A DNA stretch of 62,705 nt. Source: JACMLD01 sp038229695 (GTDB taxonomy: Bacteria; Bacteroidota; Bacteroidia; Chitinophagales; Chitinophagaceae). The notes beneath the pieces were generated by a model that saw nothing but the letters and a program-made list of their open reading frames with translations, was not told the DNA's origin and searched no databases. Location of the stretch: contig JBBROE010000009.1 of the NCBI GenBank assembly GCA_038229695.1, positions 1-62,705 of the forward strand, in the 5' to 3' direction. The translations under genes and the position numbers were made by a program. Below, in pieces: positions 44,822-52,919 of this stretch. Each line of letters starts with the position of its first letter. Position 1 is the first letter of the stretch.

Positions 44822-45448
44822 GCTGTCTGGTAGTTTACCGGAAAAAACAACGGGGGCAAAAATACCAAATGCGGCGAGAAGACCGGCAGGAAATACACCC
44901 GAAAAAAAAGCCGCCTACTTACCGAAAAAAAAGGGTCAGGCTAATAAATATCCTTATCTTCAGTTCCCCACCATTCCTGGTTAAAACCATGTCTAAGACG
45001 CTGATGTTTTATTGTGTTCAATCCTGGTTAGTGCAATCTTTTTAAGGCTGTCAGATAAGAAATTAATAGCAGAAAAAATAACTTTTACTGTTTTTTTATC
45101 TAGTAAAAAAAGACGGTAATCATTTTTGCAGCCGGATTTCAATGTACAGCCATTTTCTTTTTTTTATCGTTCAATTTTTGATGAAACCTTTGCGGGTAAA
45201 GGATTTCAGGCTATTGAATGGTAGTTCTGATGTGAAGAGATACAACTGATCGCAGCACAAAAAAAGATGATCAGGATTATTTATTTCTGGATATTAAAAA
45301 ACAAGTAAAGAAAAATTTTTTATTCCCTTAAAAATTTTGATATTCGTTCCCCTGCGTTACTTTTTTGATTCCTGGTGATGATTGAACGTTAGTGAAAAGT
45401 AATCCTAAAAAAACATACTATAACTCATTGTAAATTGCCGACCTGATA
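44822..45448. other. AT-rich intergenic region upstream of dnaA
   Basis: About 630 bases without a gene. The right half is strongly AT-rich. I looked for DnaA boxes (TTATCCACA and reverse) and saw none, so although it flanks dnaA it is not supported as oriC. It probably contains the dnaA promoter. Confidence 0.55.
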
Positions 45449-46882
45449 ATGGTAAAAACGTTCGATAAAGTCTGGAGCAGTTGTCTTGAAATAATAAAAG
45501 ATATTGTAGAATGGCAGCATTTTAACACCTGGTTTCAACCCATCAAACCGGTAGAGCTGAAAGAGGCTGTATTGACGATACAGGTACCCAGCCAGTTTTT
45601 TTACGAGTACCTTGAGGAACATTATGTAAATTTATTGGCAAAGACTTTGCGCAGGGTATTGGGAAAAGAAGCCCGTCTGGAATACCGCATTATGGTGGAC
45701 AGCGGTAACCACAGTAACAAGCCCCTGACGATGGATGTTCCTGCCCAGGGTTACAAAAGTTTTTCAAACAATGAAATGGATTTTCCGCTCATTATCAACA
45801 CGCCAGTGAAAAACCCTTTTGTTATACCGGGGTTAAAAAAGATGCAGATTGATCCGCAGCTGAATGGGGCGTATACTTTTGAGGCATTTATTGAAGGTGA
45901 TTCCAATAGGGTTGCCCGTCGCGCGGGGAAAACGGTAGCGGAAAAGCCCGGCGCCAATTCCTTCAATCCCCTGGTTATCTATGGCAGCGTGGGATTGGGA
46001 AAAACCCACCTGGCCCAGGCAATTGGCAATGAGGTGAAGCGATTGCACAACAATAAAGTGGTGCTGTATGTAAGTTCAGAAAAATTTATTAACCAGTTCA
46101 TCGACCACAGTCGTAATAATGCTATCAATGATTTCATCCATTTTTACCAGCTGATAGACGTACTCATTATCGATGATGTACAGTTCTTTAACCGTGCTGA
46201 ACGGTCACAGGACGCGTTCTTTGCCATTTTCAACCACCTGCACCAGAGCGGCAAGCAACTGGTACTTACCTCAGACAAACCTCCCAAAGATTTGGATGGG
46301 GTGCAGGAGCGGCTGCTGAGCCGGTTTCGCTGGGGACTGAGTGCCGATTTGCAGGTACCCGATTACGACACCCGGATTGAAATCCTGGAGCGGAAGATGA
46401 AGAACGACGGCCTGGACATGCCGCGGGAAGTGGTGAAATACCTTGCTTATAATATCAACAGCAATGTCCGGGAGTTGGAAGGGGCTTTGATATCCCTTCT
46501 GGCACAATCTTCGCTAAACAGAAGGGAAATAGACCTTGACTTGGCTAAGAAAGTACTGCGGAATTTCGTCAAAACTTCCTCCAAGGAAATCACGATTGAC
46601 ACCATCCAGAAAATGGTTTGTGACTATTTTGATGTCTCTTACGATAAGTTGTTACAGAAGACGCGTAAGCGTGAGATAGTGCAGGCCCGGCAGATTACCA
46701 TGTACCTGGCGAAAGCCTTTACCAAGAATTCGCTCAAAACGATTGGTGAACATTTTGGAGGGCGTGACCATACAACCGTTATACACTCCTGCCAAACCGT
46801 TAAAGACCTGATGGATACCGACAATGTATTCCGGGAGAATGTGATGGAACTGCAGCAGAAGGTGCAGCTGGCTGCGATGTAA
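45449..46882 (+). CDS. dnaA: Chromosomal replication initiator protein DnaA
   Basis: A 477-residue AAA+ initiator. Domain I covers the N-terminal 90 residues (VWSSCLEIIKDIVEWQHFNTW). Domain III has the Walker A GSVGLGKTHL, Walker B VLIIDDVQFF and an arginine-finger region SRFRWGLSADLQ. Domain IV has GRDHTTVIHSCQTV, the DnaA-box binding signature. Its terminator is at 46918. Confidence 0.98.
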   Translation: MVKTFDKVWSSCLEIIKDIVEWQHFNTWFQPIKPVELKEAVLTIQVPSQFFYEYLEEHYVNLLAKTLRRVLGKEARLEYRIMVDSGNHSNKPLTMDVPAQGYKSFSNNEMDFPLIINTPVKNPFVIPGLKKMQIDPQLNGAYTFEAFIEGDSNRVARRAGKTVAEKPGANSFNPLVIYGSVGLGKTHLAQAIGNEVKRLHNNKVVLYVSSEKFINQFIDHSRNNAINDFIHFYQLIDVLIIDDVQFFNRAERSQDAFFAIFNHLHQSGKQLVLTSDKPPKDLDGVQERLLSRFRWGLSADLQVPDYDTRIEILERKMKNDGLDMPREVVKYLAYNINSNVRELEGALISLLAQSSLNRREIDLDLAKKVLRNFVKTSSKEITIDTIQKMVCDYFDVSYDKLLQKTRKREIVQARQITMYLAKAFTKNSLKTIGEHFGGRDHTTVIHSCQTVKDLMDTDNVFRENVMELQQKVQLAAM

Positions 46883-46917
46883 CCTTAAAACAACCACTTT
46901 CAAAAATAAATCTGACT

Positions 46918-46945
46918 ATCCCGGCCTTTGCCGGGATTTCTTTTT
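46918..46945 (+). terminator. Intrinsic terminator of dnaA
   Basis: Perfect ATCCCGGC-CTTT-GCCGGGAT hairpin (46918-46937) followed by TTCTTTTT, 36 bases beyond the dnaA stop. Confidence 0.92.
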
Positions 46946-46973
46946 GGAGTTGCGCGGTTAATTGCTATTTTTG
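46943..46973 (+). promoter_or_regulatory. Bacteroidota-type promoter of tRNA-Ser/tRNA-Pro
   Basis: TTTG at 46943-46946, 19 bases, then TATTTTTG at 46966-46973 match TTTG-N19-TAnnTTTG. The tRNA-Ser starts 43 bases later. The -33 element lies inside the T-run of the dnaA terminator. Confidence 0.78.
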
Positions 46974-47015
46974 CCGCCCGCCGTTCAAAGGAATGGGTGG
47001 GTTATTTCAGCTCAT

Positions 47016-47104
47016 GGTGAGGTGGATGAGTGGCTGAAATCAGTAGTTTGCTAAACTGCCGTACGGGTAACTCTGTACCGAGGGTTCGAATCCCTCCCTC
47101 ACCG
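47016..47104 (+). tRNA. tRNA-Ser(GCT)
   Basis: Acceptor arms GGTGAGG/CCTCACC (47016-47022, 47097-47103) with discriminator G. The anticodon loop TTGCTAA gives anticodon GCT, with a stem containing one G-T pair. There is a long variable arm (GTACGGGTAACTCTGTAC) and the T-loop GGTTCGAATC. 89 bases; CCA is not encoded. Confidence 0.95.
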
Positions 47105-47141
47105 CAGGTTCTGCTTGCCTGTAAAAGCAGCAAATAAAGTC

Positions 47142-47215
47142 CGGGAAGTAGCGCAGGCCGGTAGCGCACCTGGTTTGGGACCAGGGGGTCGCAGGTTCGA
47201 ATCCTGTCTTCCCGA
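47142..47215 (+). tRNA. tRNA-Pro(TGG)
   Basis: Acceptor arms CGGGAAG/CTTCCCG (47142-47148, 47208-47214) with discriminator A. Anticodon stem CCTGG/CCAGG around TTTGGGA gives anticodon TGG. T-loop GGTTCGAATC is standard. 74 bases, no CCA. A mobile element's integrase gene starts about 300 bases downstream, so the 3' end is the likely attachment site. Confidence 0.95.
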
Positions 47216-47240
47216 CATAATGGATATCAAATTCCATCTA

Positions 47241-47275
47241 AACCTGTAAATATTAATTATTTACAGGTTTTTTTT
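47241..47275 (+). terminator. Intrinsic terminator after tRNA-Pro
   Basis: AACCTGTAAAT (47241-47251) pairs with ATTTACAGGTT (47259-47269), followed by a T-run to 47275. It ends the tRNA-Ser/tRNA-Pro transcript. Confidence 0.9.
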
Positions 47276-47314
47276 GTGCCCTGTATGTCAAATAATATCA
47301 AAGAAAAGCAGAAC

Positions 47315-47366
47315 TCTGGTGAGTAAATCGGTGAGTAAATCGAGGCATGCCATTTGACTCACCAGA
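47315..47366. repeat. Direct and inverted repeats near the integrase (possible att arm sites)
   Basis: GGTGAGTAAATC occurs twice in tandem (47318-47329, 47330-47341). TCTGGTGAGT (47315-47324) and ACTCACCAGA (47357-47366) form a 10-bp inverted pair. They lie between tRNA-Pro and the integrase gene, where arm-type integrase sites are expected. Confidence 0.55.
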
Positions 47367-47514
47367 ATGAAAACAATTCATTGAATTCCATATAATTGAG
47401 TCAATTAAATTTGACTCTTTTTGACAGGATTTGAGATGAATTCGAATGTGCGAACTGACAATTTTAAGTGAAGAATGAAATCGAATTTATTAAACCATCA
47501 AAAAGTACAATTGT

Positions 47515-48759
47515 ATGGAAAAGACAATTTCAGTTGGCATTGACTTTATCATTAGAAAGTGCAAGGCTGACAAAAACAGGGCTGATATTTTTGCCCGAAT
47601 CACAGTAAATGGAGAACGGAAAGAAATTTCTATTAAGGAACAAATAAACATCAAAGACTGGAACAGCTCAAGAGAATCAGTTAGTGGGAAGACCACCGAA
47701 ATTAAAGCTATCAATTATGTCATTGAAAATACCAGGTTCCGTATAAAAGAAAAGTACCGAGCACTGGAAAATAGCGGCGCTTTAATTACCGCAGAAATAG
47801 TTAAGAACGCATACCTCGGCATACAGAATAACCAAAAAGGTCACACACTATCTGAACTACTGGAATATTATCAGAAAATATGGAAATTCAAACTAAAACC
47901 AGGCGGTTTCAAGAATTACTCAACCACCATTGCATATTTGCAACTTTTTTTGCAGCGTCATTTTTCGACAGGACCTATTTATCTTTCCCAATTAAACATG
48001 CAGCTGGCAACTGATTTCGAGCATTTTGTAAGAAACAATTGAATAAAGGCTCATGACCCTTGCCTGGGAAATGGAATCGGCAAGCATATTCAAAGATTTA
48101 AGCGTATAATCAACTGGGGAGTAGAAATAGAGTGGCTTAAAAATAATCCAATTGAAAAATTCAGTTGTCCACTTAAGAAAAACAGAAGGAAGAAATTAAC
48201 CATAGAGCAGCTGGTGATACTGGAAAAAAAAGTTTTTTCAGACGATTCATTGCAGATGGTAAAAGAAATATTTCTGGCCAGCTGTTACACGGGATTTGCT
48301 TTTGCTGACATCATGCAACTAAAACGTGAGCATTTTGAATTAGACATTGATGGAACCCTTTGGTCACGTATATACCGTACAAAAACAGACGGCCTGTCAC
48401 CTGTGCCAGTAATAAAATCTGCTGCAATGATTATTAATAAATACAAACATCATCCAAATTCTCTGAAAAGGGGTGCTATTTTCCCTTTTTTAACTAATCA
48501 ATATGTAAACCGGTGCCTCAAAATAATCAAAGAGGCATGCGAATTTGACATCCCCCTAACTTTTCATATTGCCCGACATACATTCGCTAAGACAGTCGCG
48601 CTAAAAAACGGCGTGCCTTTAGAAACAGTCCAGCTGATGATGGGACACACTAAAATTACAACTACCCAGATCTATGCTGACGTAGATGAAGAGAAGATAA
48701 ATCATGATATGCATGGAATTGAACAGAAATTACAAACATTAAGGCAGTCTTTTTCATAA
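47515..48759 (+). pseudogene. Tyrosine recombinase/integrase, interrupted by one in-frame TGA
   Basis: A Bacteroidota-type tyrosine integrase of about 414 codons, cut by a TGA at 48040-48042. Both parts are in the same reading frame. The first 175 codons hold the arm-binding and core-binding parts (MEKTISVGIDFIIRK, LSELLEYYQKIWKFK). After TGA the frame continues IKAHDPCLGNG and FKRIINWGVEIEWLKNNP, with no further stop until 48757. Catalytic parts are in the second half: TGFAFADIMQL, HIARHTFAKTV (HxxR), GHTKITTTQIYADV (catalytic Tyr). It would excise or integrate the element, but is probably inactive unless the TGA is read through. Confidence 0.85.
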
Positions 48760-49069
48760 AGCCGCGATGATGGTAAAAAATCAATTAGTAATTATCTAGG
48801 CCTATGCTAAGGTGTAATGACGGTAGTATTACATATTAATAGCATCATCTCAATAGGGAATTTGAGATTAAATGAAAAATATAAAATGATGATGATGGTT
48901 TGCCGGAGCTTACAGCTTACAATTTCTATTTCCCACTTTCAACAGCAATGTACCAATCTTTGCTACTTCATATTAGAGACTTACCCGACAAAAAAAAATC
49001 TGGCAAACGACCACTTTTTTACAAGCTCTTGTTTGCCAGATACAATATTAGTTACTGCAGATACAAGCG
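48760..49069. other. Non-coding stretch between integrase and the tra-side operon
   Basis: About 310 bases. A frame at 48817-49098 is open but resembles no protein and overlaps the terminator, so it is not called. A terminator of the minus-strand operon lies at its right end (48990-49041). Confidence 0.55.
48990..49041 (-). terminator. Terminator of the minus-strand mobile-element operon
   Basis: Inverted repeat ATCTGGCAAAC (48998-49008) and GTTTGCCAGAT (49031-49041), 11 bp each, with a 22-base loop. On the minus strand the A-run 48990-48998 becomes a U-tract after the hairpin. It lies just after the stop at 49070. Confidence 0.78.
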
Positions 49070-49339
49070 TTAAAATTCCCCTTCTACCAGCCTTTTAACA
49101 TCCTCCTTATTGTAATATACAGTTCCCCCTACTTTTTTGAAACGAAGTTTCCCAGAGATTCTGAGAGATTGAAGTTTATTTGTTGAGCAGCCCAAAATTT
49201 TTCGGACATGCTGCGTTTTATAGCCTTCCAGGTCCTCCTTATTATTGGAATTTAATCCGTTAACAACTTCCTTAAAATCATCCAAAAGACGTCTCCGAAA
49301 TAATTCCAAATCTTCCTTTGTAATAATATCGACGGCCAT
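49070..49339 (-). CDS. Small DNA-binding protein (HTH, excisionase-like)
   Basis: An 89-residue protein with a helix-turn-helix of the mobile-element excisionase/HTH_17 type (KTQHVRKILGCSTNKLQSLR, then GKLRFKKVGGTVYYNKEDVKR). Usually located near integrases in Bacteroidota elements, possibly controlling excision or transcription. It is the last gene of the minus-strand unit. Its role is inferred. Confidence 0.75.
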   Translation of the reverse strand: MAVDIITKEDLELFRRRLLDDFKEVVNGLNSNNKEDLEGYKTQHVRKILGCSTNKLQSLRISGKLRFKKVGGTVYYNKEDVKRLVEGEF

Positions 49340-49378
49340 AAATCTTTTTTTATTTTTATTGCGATAATTATTATACTC

Positions 49379-49660
49379 CTAACCGAAAAGGCTAATTAAG
49401 CAACCTCTTAAATTCACAAATGATACTTGATACTTAATATAACGCCCATCACTTAGTTGCCTTATGCATTTACTATAGGTTACCAATGAAGATATTTTTG
49501 CCTGATTCATAATTTCCCGCCGGGTAACGTGTAATGGATTTGCCTGCTGCTGTCTATAGAAATAAAGAATAGCCATAAAAACGCTGATATGGGAGGGGCC
49601 AATTCGCGGATCATCCCTTGCCATATCCATAAACCTGGAAAAGATATCAGCAACTTCCAT
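49379..49660 (-). CDS. Conserved mobile-element protein of unknown function
   Basis: A 93-residue protein whose start MEVADIFSRFMDMARDDPRI and YSKCIRQLSDGRYIKYQ resemble a common small protein of Bacteroidota conjugative elements. A winged-helix-like fold is possible. It ends 2 bases after the stop of the 49663 gene, within one operon. No established role. Confidence 0.6.
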   Translation of the reverse strand: MEVADIFSRFMDMARDDPRIGPSHISVFMAILYFYRQQQANPLHVTRREIMNQAKISSLVTYSKCIRQLSDGRYIKYQVSFVNLRGCLISLFG

Positions 49661-49662
49661 AA

Positions 49663-50568
49663 TTATTTGACTTTGTGTTTCCTCGTTTGCCGCTTTACTG
49701 GCGATTCCTCTTTCTGCTTTTCAGCGTGTTTATGGACTTGTCCAACTGAATCCTTTTGTTCCTGCCCGGGCTTTTCACTGACAGTGGGCTTTTGTTGTTG
49801 ACGCATCCGTTCTCTGAGTTTATCAACTAGCTCCTTTCCAATAAAGTTTTTTTCCACTAATGTTTCTGTTGGTATACGTTGTTTATTTAAATCATATACA
49901 TTCAAAGATCCCAGCGTAATGGCAGGTGATATGAATAGCTTTTCTTCTTTTCCATTTCCGTCCACAAACGTCACCTTCTGAAGATTGCCCCGGTTCAGAG
50001 ACTCGATGAGTGATTTCTTGTATTGTTCGCTAGCCAATTCTTTAATTGGATACTTAGACAATACATTCTGCAATTCAAACCCGTAATTGGCGGTATATTG
50101 CTTCATTTCATAATTGCCGTTGTTTAATTGATTTTTAAAGTTCAATTTTACCCAAGCCTGGTATTCCTGTCCTTCATTGCTGACAAGGTCTTTATGTACT
50201 GGTCGTCCGGCTAATAAATTATAGCCTTCCTTTAACGTGTACTTGTTTTCTTGTTTGTGCTTTACTTCAGCACCTTCTTCACCTACATTTGGCTTTCTTG
50301 TTAAATAAAAGGTTTGACTGACCGCCTCTGCCTGGTTCAGCGTTTGCACTTTAAGATCAAATTTGTTAAGGAAGTAATAATCAGAAGCAGCCGATTTTTT
50401 TAGGTGAAGTGTAGCATCCACTTTGTCGCCATCATACTCTTTCTTGAAATTATGCTGAATTACTGCAACACCTTGTTCCATTTGCGCTTTTAACTCAGGC
50501 GTAAAAGCTTCCGCAAATCCTGTTCTTTTGAGTTGGCCTTCATTGAAGCCCATTGCTTTCTCATCCAT
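49663..50568 (-). CDS. DUF3945-like mobile-element protein
   Basis: A 301-residue protein with DUF3945/DUF4099-type features: LHLKKSAASDYYFLNKFDLK, KYTLKEGYNLLAGRPVHKDL, and YQAWVKLNFKN, with YPIKEL and SLNRGNLQKVTF. The C-terminus is basic and Gln-rich. Such proteins are frequent on Bacteroidota plasmids and ICEs, but their job is not known. It follows the traI-traN fusion after 25 bases. Confidence 0.66.
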   Translation of the reverse strand: MDEKAMGFNEGQLKRTGFAEAFTPELKAQMEQGVAVIQHNFKKEYDGDKVDATLHLKKSAASDYYFLNKFDLKVQTLNQAEAVSQTFYLTRKPNVGEEGAEVKHKQENKYTLKEGYNLLAGRPVHKDLVSNEGQEYQAWVKLNFKNQLNNGNYEMKQYTANYGFELQNVLSKYPIKELASEQYKKSLIESLNRGNLQKVTFVDGNGKEEKLFISPAITLGSLNVYDLNKQRIPTETLVEKNFIGKELVDKLRERMRQQQKPTVSEKPGQEQKDSVGQVHKHAEKQKEESPVKRQTRKHKVK

Positions 50569-50593
50569 AAAAATAATTTTTGTTGTGAGTTAA

Positions 50594-51037
50594 TTAATTT
50601 TCAAGAATCCTTGCTTTGAGAATAACCCTGTGGCTAATCCGTAATAATAACGCACGACCCCCGCTTTTTTCTGTTACTTGTATAATGAATTCCTGGTTTG
50701 AAGGGATCGTAAAAGGACCAAAGCCATATATGAATTCATGGTCTCCATTGCCAGTTACAATAAAAGACGATTGCCCATAAACCGGTTGAACATTATTTTC
50801 TTGCACCGCAGTCCTTTTATGTAATTCGAAATTACCTTTAGAAATATTTTTGATAGTATTGTAGCCTCCAAACAAAATTTCATAGCCCTTTTTCAAATCA
50901 CTTAATATTTGCTTGAACTGCGCCAGCTTCTCAATGTCCAAAGCAAGTTCTGCCAGTTCATCGGCCTGGGCACTGACTTTTAACGACAAGCACATACCCG
51001 CAAAGCAAATTGAACAAACCAAGATTATTTTCTTCAT
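50594..51037 (-). CDS. traI'-'traN fusion formed by an internal deletion
   Basis: A 147-residue chimera. Residues 1-74 (MKKIILVCSICFAGMCLSLK... GYEILFGGYNTIKNISKGNF-ELHK) are TraI-like, with a signal peptide and a coiled-coil helix. From residue 75 the sequence changes to RTAVQENNVQPVYGQSS and then FTIPSNQEFIIQVTEKSGGR, which matches the C-terminal part of TraN (DUF4138), ending in VILKARILEN. The junction is near 50815-50821. Normally traJ, traK, traL and traM lie between traI and traN, so a deletion has joined the two in frame. The product is unlikely to work. The start at 51037 follows the signal peptide. Confidence 0.78.
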   Translation of the reverse strand: MKKIILVCSICFAGMCLSLKVSAQADELAELALDIEKLAQFKQILSDLKKGYEILFGGYNTIKNISKGNFELHKRTAVQENNVQPVYGQSSFIVTGNGDHEFIYGFGPFTIPSNQEFIIQVTEKSGGRALLLRISHRVILKARILEN

Positions 51038-51068
51038 GTGCTCCTTTTTTAAAGTGTACAATCTGTGT

Positions 51069-51713
51069 TTAACGGGTATTTCCGTATAACCCATTAAGCA
51101 TGTTTACATCCGATTGCTCCTTTTTACGCTGCTGACATAATATTTTTATATCACTTTCAAAACTACCAGCGAACATATAACGCTCATTCATTTCCACATA
51201 GATTAAATCAATTTGTTTGATCCGCTCATCATCTGACATCTCCAGTTTGTCAGAAGCAATTATTGTAATTAGCTGGTCAGTTAGATTTCCACATCCATCC
51301 ATCAACTTTTCAAAAACATTATTCAAGTAAGAGATTTCACCAGGACTTAGAAATGTGTTATTATTAGCGTATTTCTTCGTGCGTTCACTTAACTGAACTA
51401 TTTCTTTGTTAAGCATAATTATATCTACAACTTTTACATACTGCTTAACTTTTGGATTAATGTTGCACAAGGATGCAAAGAAATCTTTGTCCAGATTAAG
51501 GTGGCCGTTCTTTATATTGCCTATAGTGGTTAAGCCATTTTTTGCAATATTGTAGCCTTTTTGTAAATAGCCGATATAGACTTGCAGCATGGCTATTTGC
51601 TGTATCAAATATTTCTTTTGCGTAGATTTCTGGCTAAACCATTCGGCAAAGGTTTGAGCCCGTGTCAATAGACCGATACCAATAAAGACTAAAACCAACA
51701 CACACTTTTTCAT
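51069..51713 (-). CDS. traI: Conjugal transfer protein, TraI-like
   Basis: A 214-residue exported protein of the Bacteroidota tra cluster. Signal peptide MKKCVLVLVFIGIGLLTRA, then TFAEWFSQKSTQKKYLIQQI and the helical YLQKGYNIAKNGLTTIGNIK. The C-terminal part is helical. Named TraI-like by its resemblance to the set of proteins between TraG and TraJ. The ATG at 51713 is chosen over the GTG at 51719. It lies 31 bases upstream of the fusion gene. Confidence 0.72.
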   Translation of the reverse strand: MKKCVLVLVFIGIGLLTRAQTFAEWFSQKSTQKKYLIQQIAMLQVYIGYLQKGYNIAKNGLTTIGNIKNGHLNLDKDFFASLCNINPKVKQYVKVVDIIMLNKEIVQLSERTKKYANNNTFLSPGEISYLNNVFEKLMDGCGNLTDQLITIIASDKLEMSDDERIKQIDLIYVEMNERYMFAGSFESDIKILCQQRKKEQSDVNMLNGLYGNTR

Positions 51714-51745
51714 TTTCACTTTTTTAGAGTATCAGCTTTGATAAC

Positions 51746-52417
51746 TTATTGCAAACCATAAAGCGCCTTTACGTTTTGTATCTCCTGGCCATCTTTTGCC
51801 CGCTGTAAACTCAATCTCACATTCTGGCCGTTGAAGTCTCTTAGATCGTTCAATGTTTCGTCAATATGCCCGGCTACGCTGTTGATGATTTGTAAGCGCT
51901 TGCCATCGGTCATTTCGGTTGATAGCCCATTGACAACTAAAAAGAGCTGATCGATGTTTTTCAAGCTTTCATCTACAATGCCTGTGTAAACCTTTAGCAT
52001 GTAATTAATTTCATCTGGCGTAAAATGCTTGTCCTGCTTAAAAAGATTAAAGGCTCTTTTATATTCATCAACAAGCTGAACCTGTTTTTGCATAATTTCT
52101 CTAACCTTGCCATATCCGCTGATAGCCTCTTTAACCTTATGCAATTCATCAAAATATTCCGCGTATTGTTCTTTATGTTTACTAACCCAGTCAGTTATTT
52201 GATCTAGTTGGAGTTTGCTCATTGTATTCTCAAAGGCCTTCTGAGCATTCTGTAGTGCTATCGTTTTATTTTGCAATCTTTGTACCTGTAAATCCAGGGC
52301 CTTGATTACTTTTTTGATTGCTGCTTTTACTACAACCCAAATTACAGCATGACCTTTTTGAGTGGGAGCTATTGAAAGACCTACGCTCAACATGAAAACA
52401 ATTACAATCCTTTTCAT
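51746..52417 (-). CDS. Conjugal transfer protein, TraI-like (second copy type)
   Basis: A 223-residue exported, strongly helical protein: signal MKRIVIVFMLSVGLSIAP, then VVVKAAIKKVIKALDLQVQ and coiled-coil-like QNKTIALQNAQKAFENTMS. It ends in VKALYGLQ. Typical of the genes between traG and traJ in Bacteroidota ICEs. Function unknown beyond a role in the conjugation machine. Confidence 0.7.
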   Translation of the reverse strand: MKRIVIVFMLSVGLSIAPTQKGHAVIWVVVKAAIKKVIKALDLQVQRLQNKTIALQNAQKAFENTMSKLQLDQITDWVSKHKEQYAEYFDELHKVKEAISGYGKVREIMQKQVQLVDEYKRAFNLFKQDKHFTPDEINYMLKVYTGIVDESLKNIDQLFLVVNGLSTEMTDGKRLQIINSVAGHIDETLNDLRDFNGQNVRLSLQRAKDGQEIQNVKALYGLQ

Positions 52418-52440
52418 ACTCGTTCAATGGTTATGTGGTG

Positions 52441-52824
52441 TTAATCTACTTTTCTATACTCGCTTCCTCCCGTACTAAGTAAATTTTTTCGCGGAGAAAA
52501 AGAAAACACTTTTCCCTGATTTTGCTCTTTAAGCTGTAGCGTTTCCGCGATAAAAATCGCCGTCATTTTATGTATGTCGGTTTTGGGGGATAAGAGTTTG
52601 CCATCAATCGACTGTCGGTAGGAAGTGTGACACAAGAATGAGTAGCTGCCACTTTCGTAATCCAGGATGCTGATCGAAAGAGTATCCATTCCCTTTGTGA
52701 ACTCATCATTAATCTCTTTTGTATAAACACCTGGGATGAAGCCGCGAACCGCGTCCGCTTCAGAAGGGTTGCATGCCAATAATACTACGCATTGAGTAAG
52801 CAAGAATAAGAAAAGTTTTTTCAT
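52441..52824 (-). CDS. Conjugation-associated lipoprotein
   Basis: A 127-residue lipoprotein with lipobox LLAC (C18), then VRGFIPGVYTKEINDEFTKG, and a short beta-rich domain with YRQSIDGKLLSP. Such small lipoproteins commonly follow TraG in Bacteroidota conjugation clusters. Its exact role is unknown. Confidence 0.68.
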   Translation of the reverse strand: MKKLFLFLLTQCVVLLACNPSEADAVRGFIPGVYTKEINDEFTKGMDTLSISILDYESGSYSFLCHTSYRQSIDGKLLSPKTDIHKMTAIFIAETLQLKEQNQGKVFSFSPRKNLLSTGGSEYRKVD

Positions 52825-52919
52825 GATTTATGTTTTTATAATATTAAATGCATCAGGTTTTGTGCCGACCCTTATTTTTCACCTTTCCAATTATGCACAA
52901 TTGTGCATGAAACGCTCCA

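Noticed and set aside
44822..45448. Candidate chromosome origin (oriC)
   Set aside because: No DnaA boxes (TTATCCACA) could be found by eye; only the position next to dnaA supports it.
47515..48759. The TGA in the integrase as a recoded selenocysteine codon
   Set aside because: No SECIS-like hairpin was noticed, the position is not a known redox site, and other genes in the element are also broken; a nonsense mutation is simpler.
48817..49098. Open frame of 93 codons on the plus strand
   Set aside because: Composition is not protein-like (low complexity Met run, no domain) and it overlaps the terminator of the opposite-strand operon.
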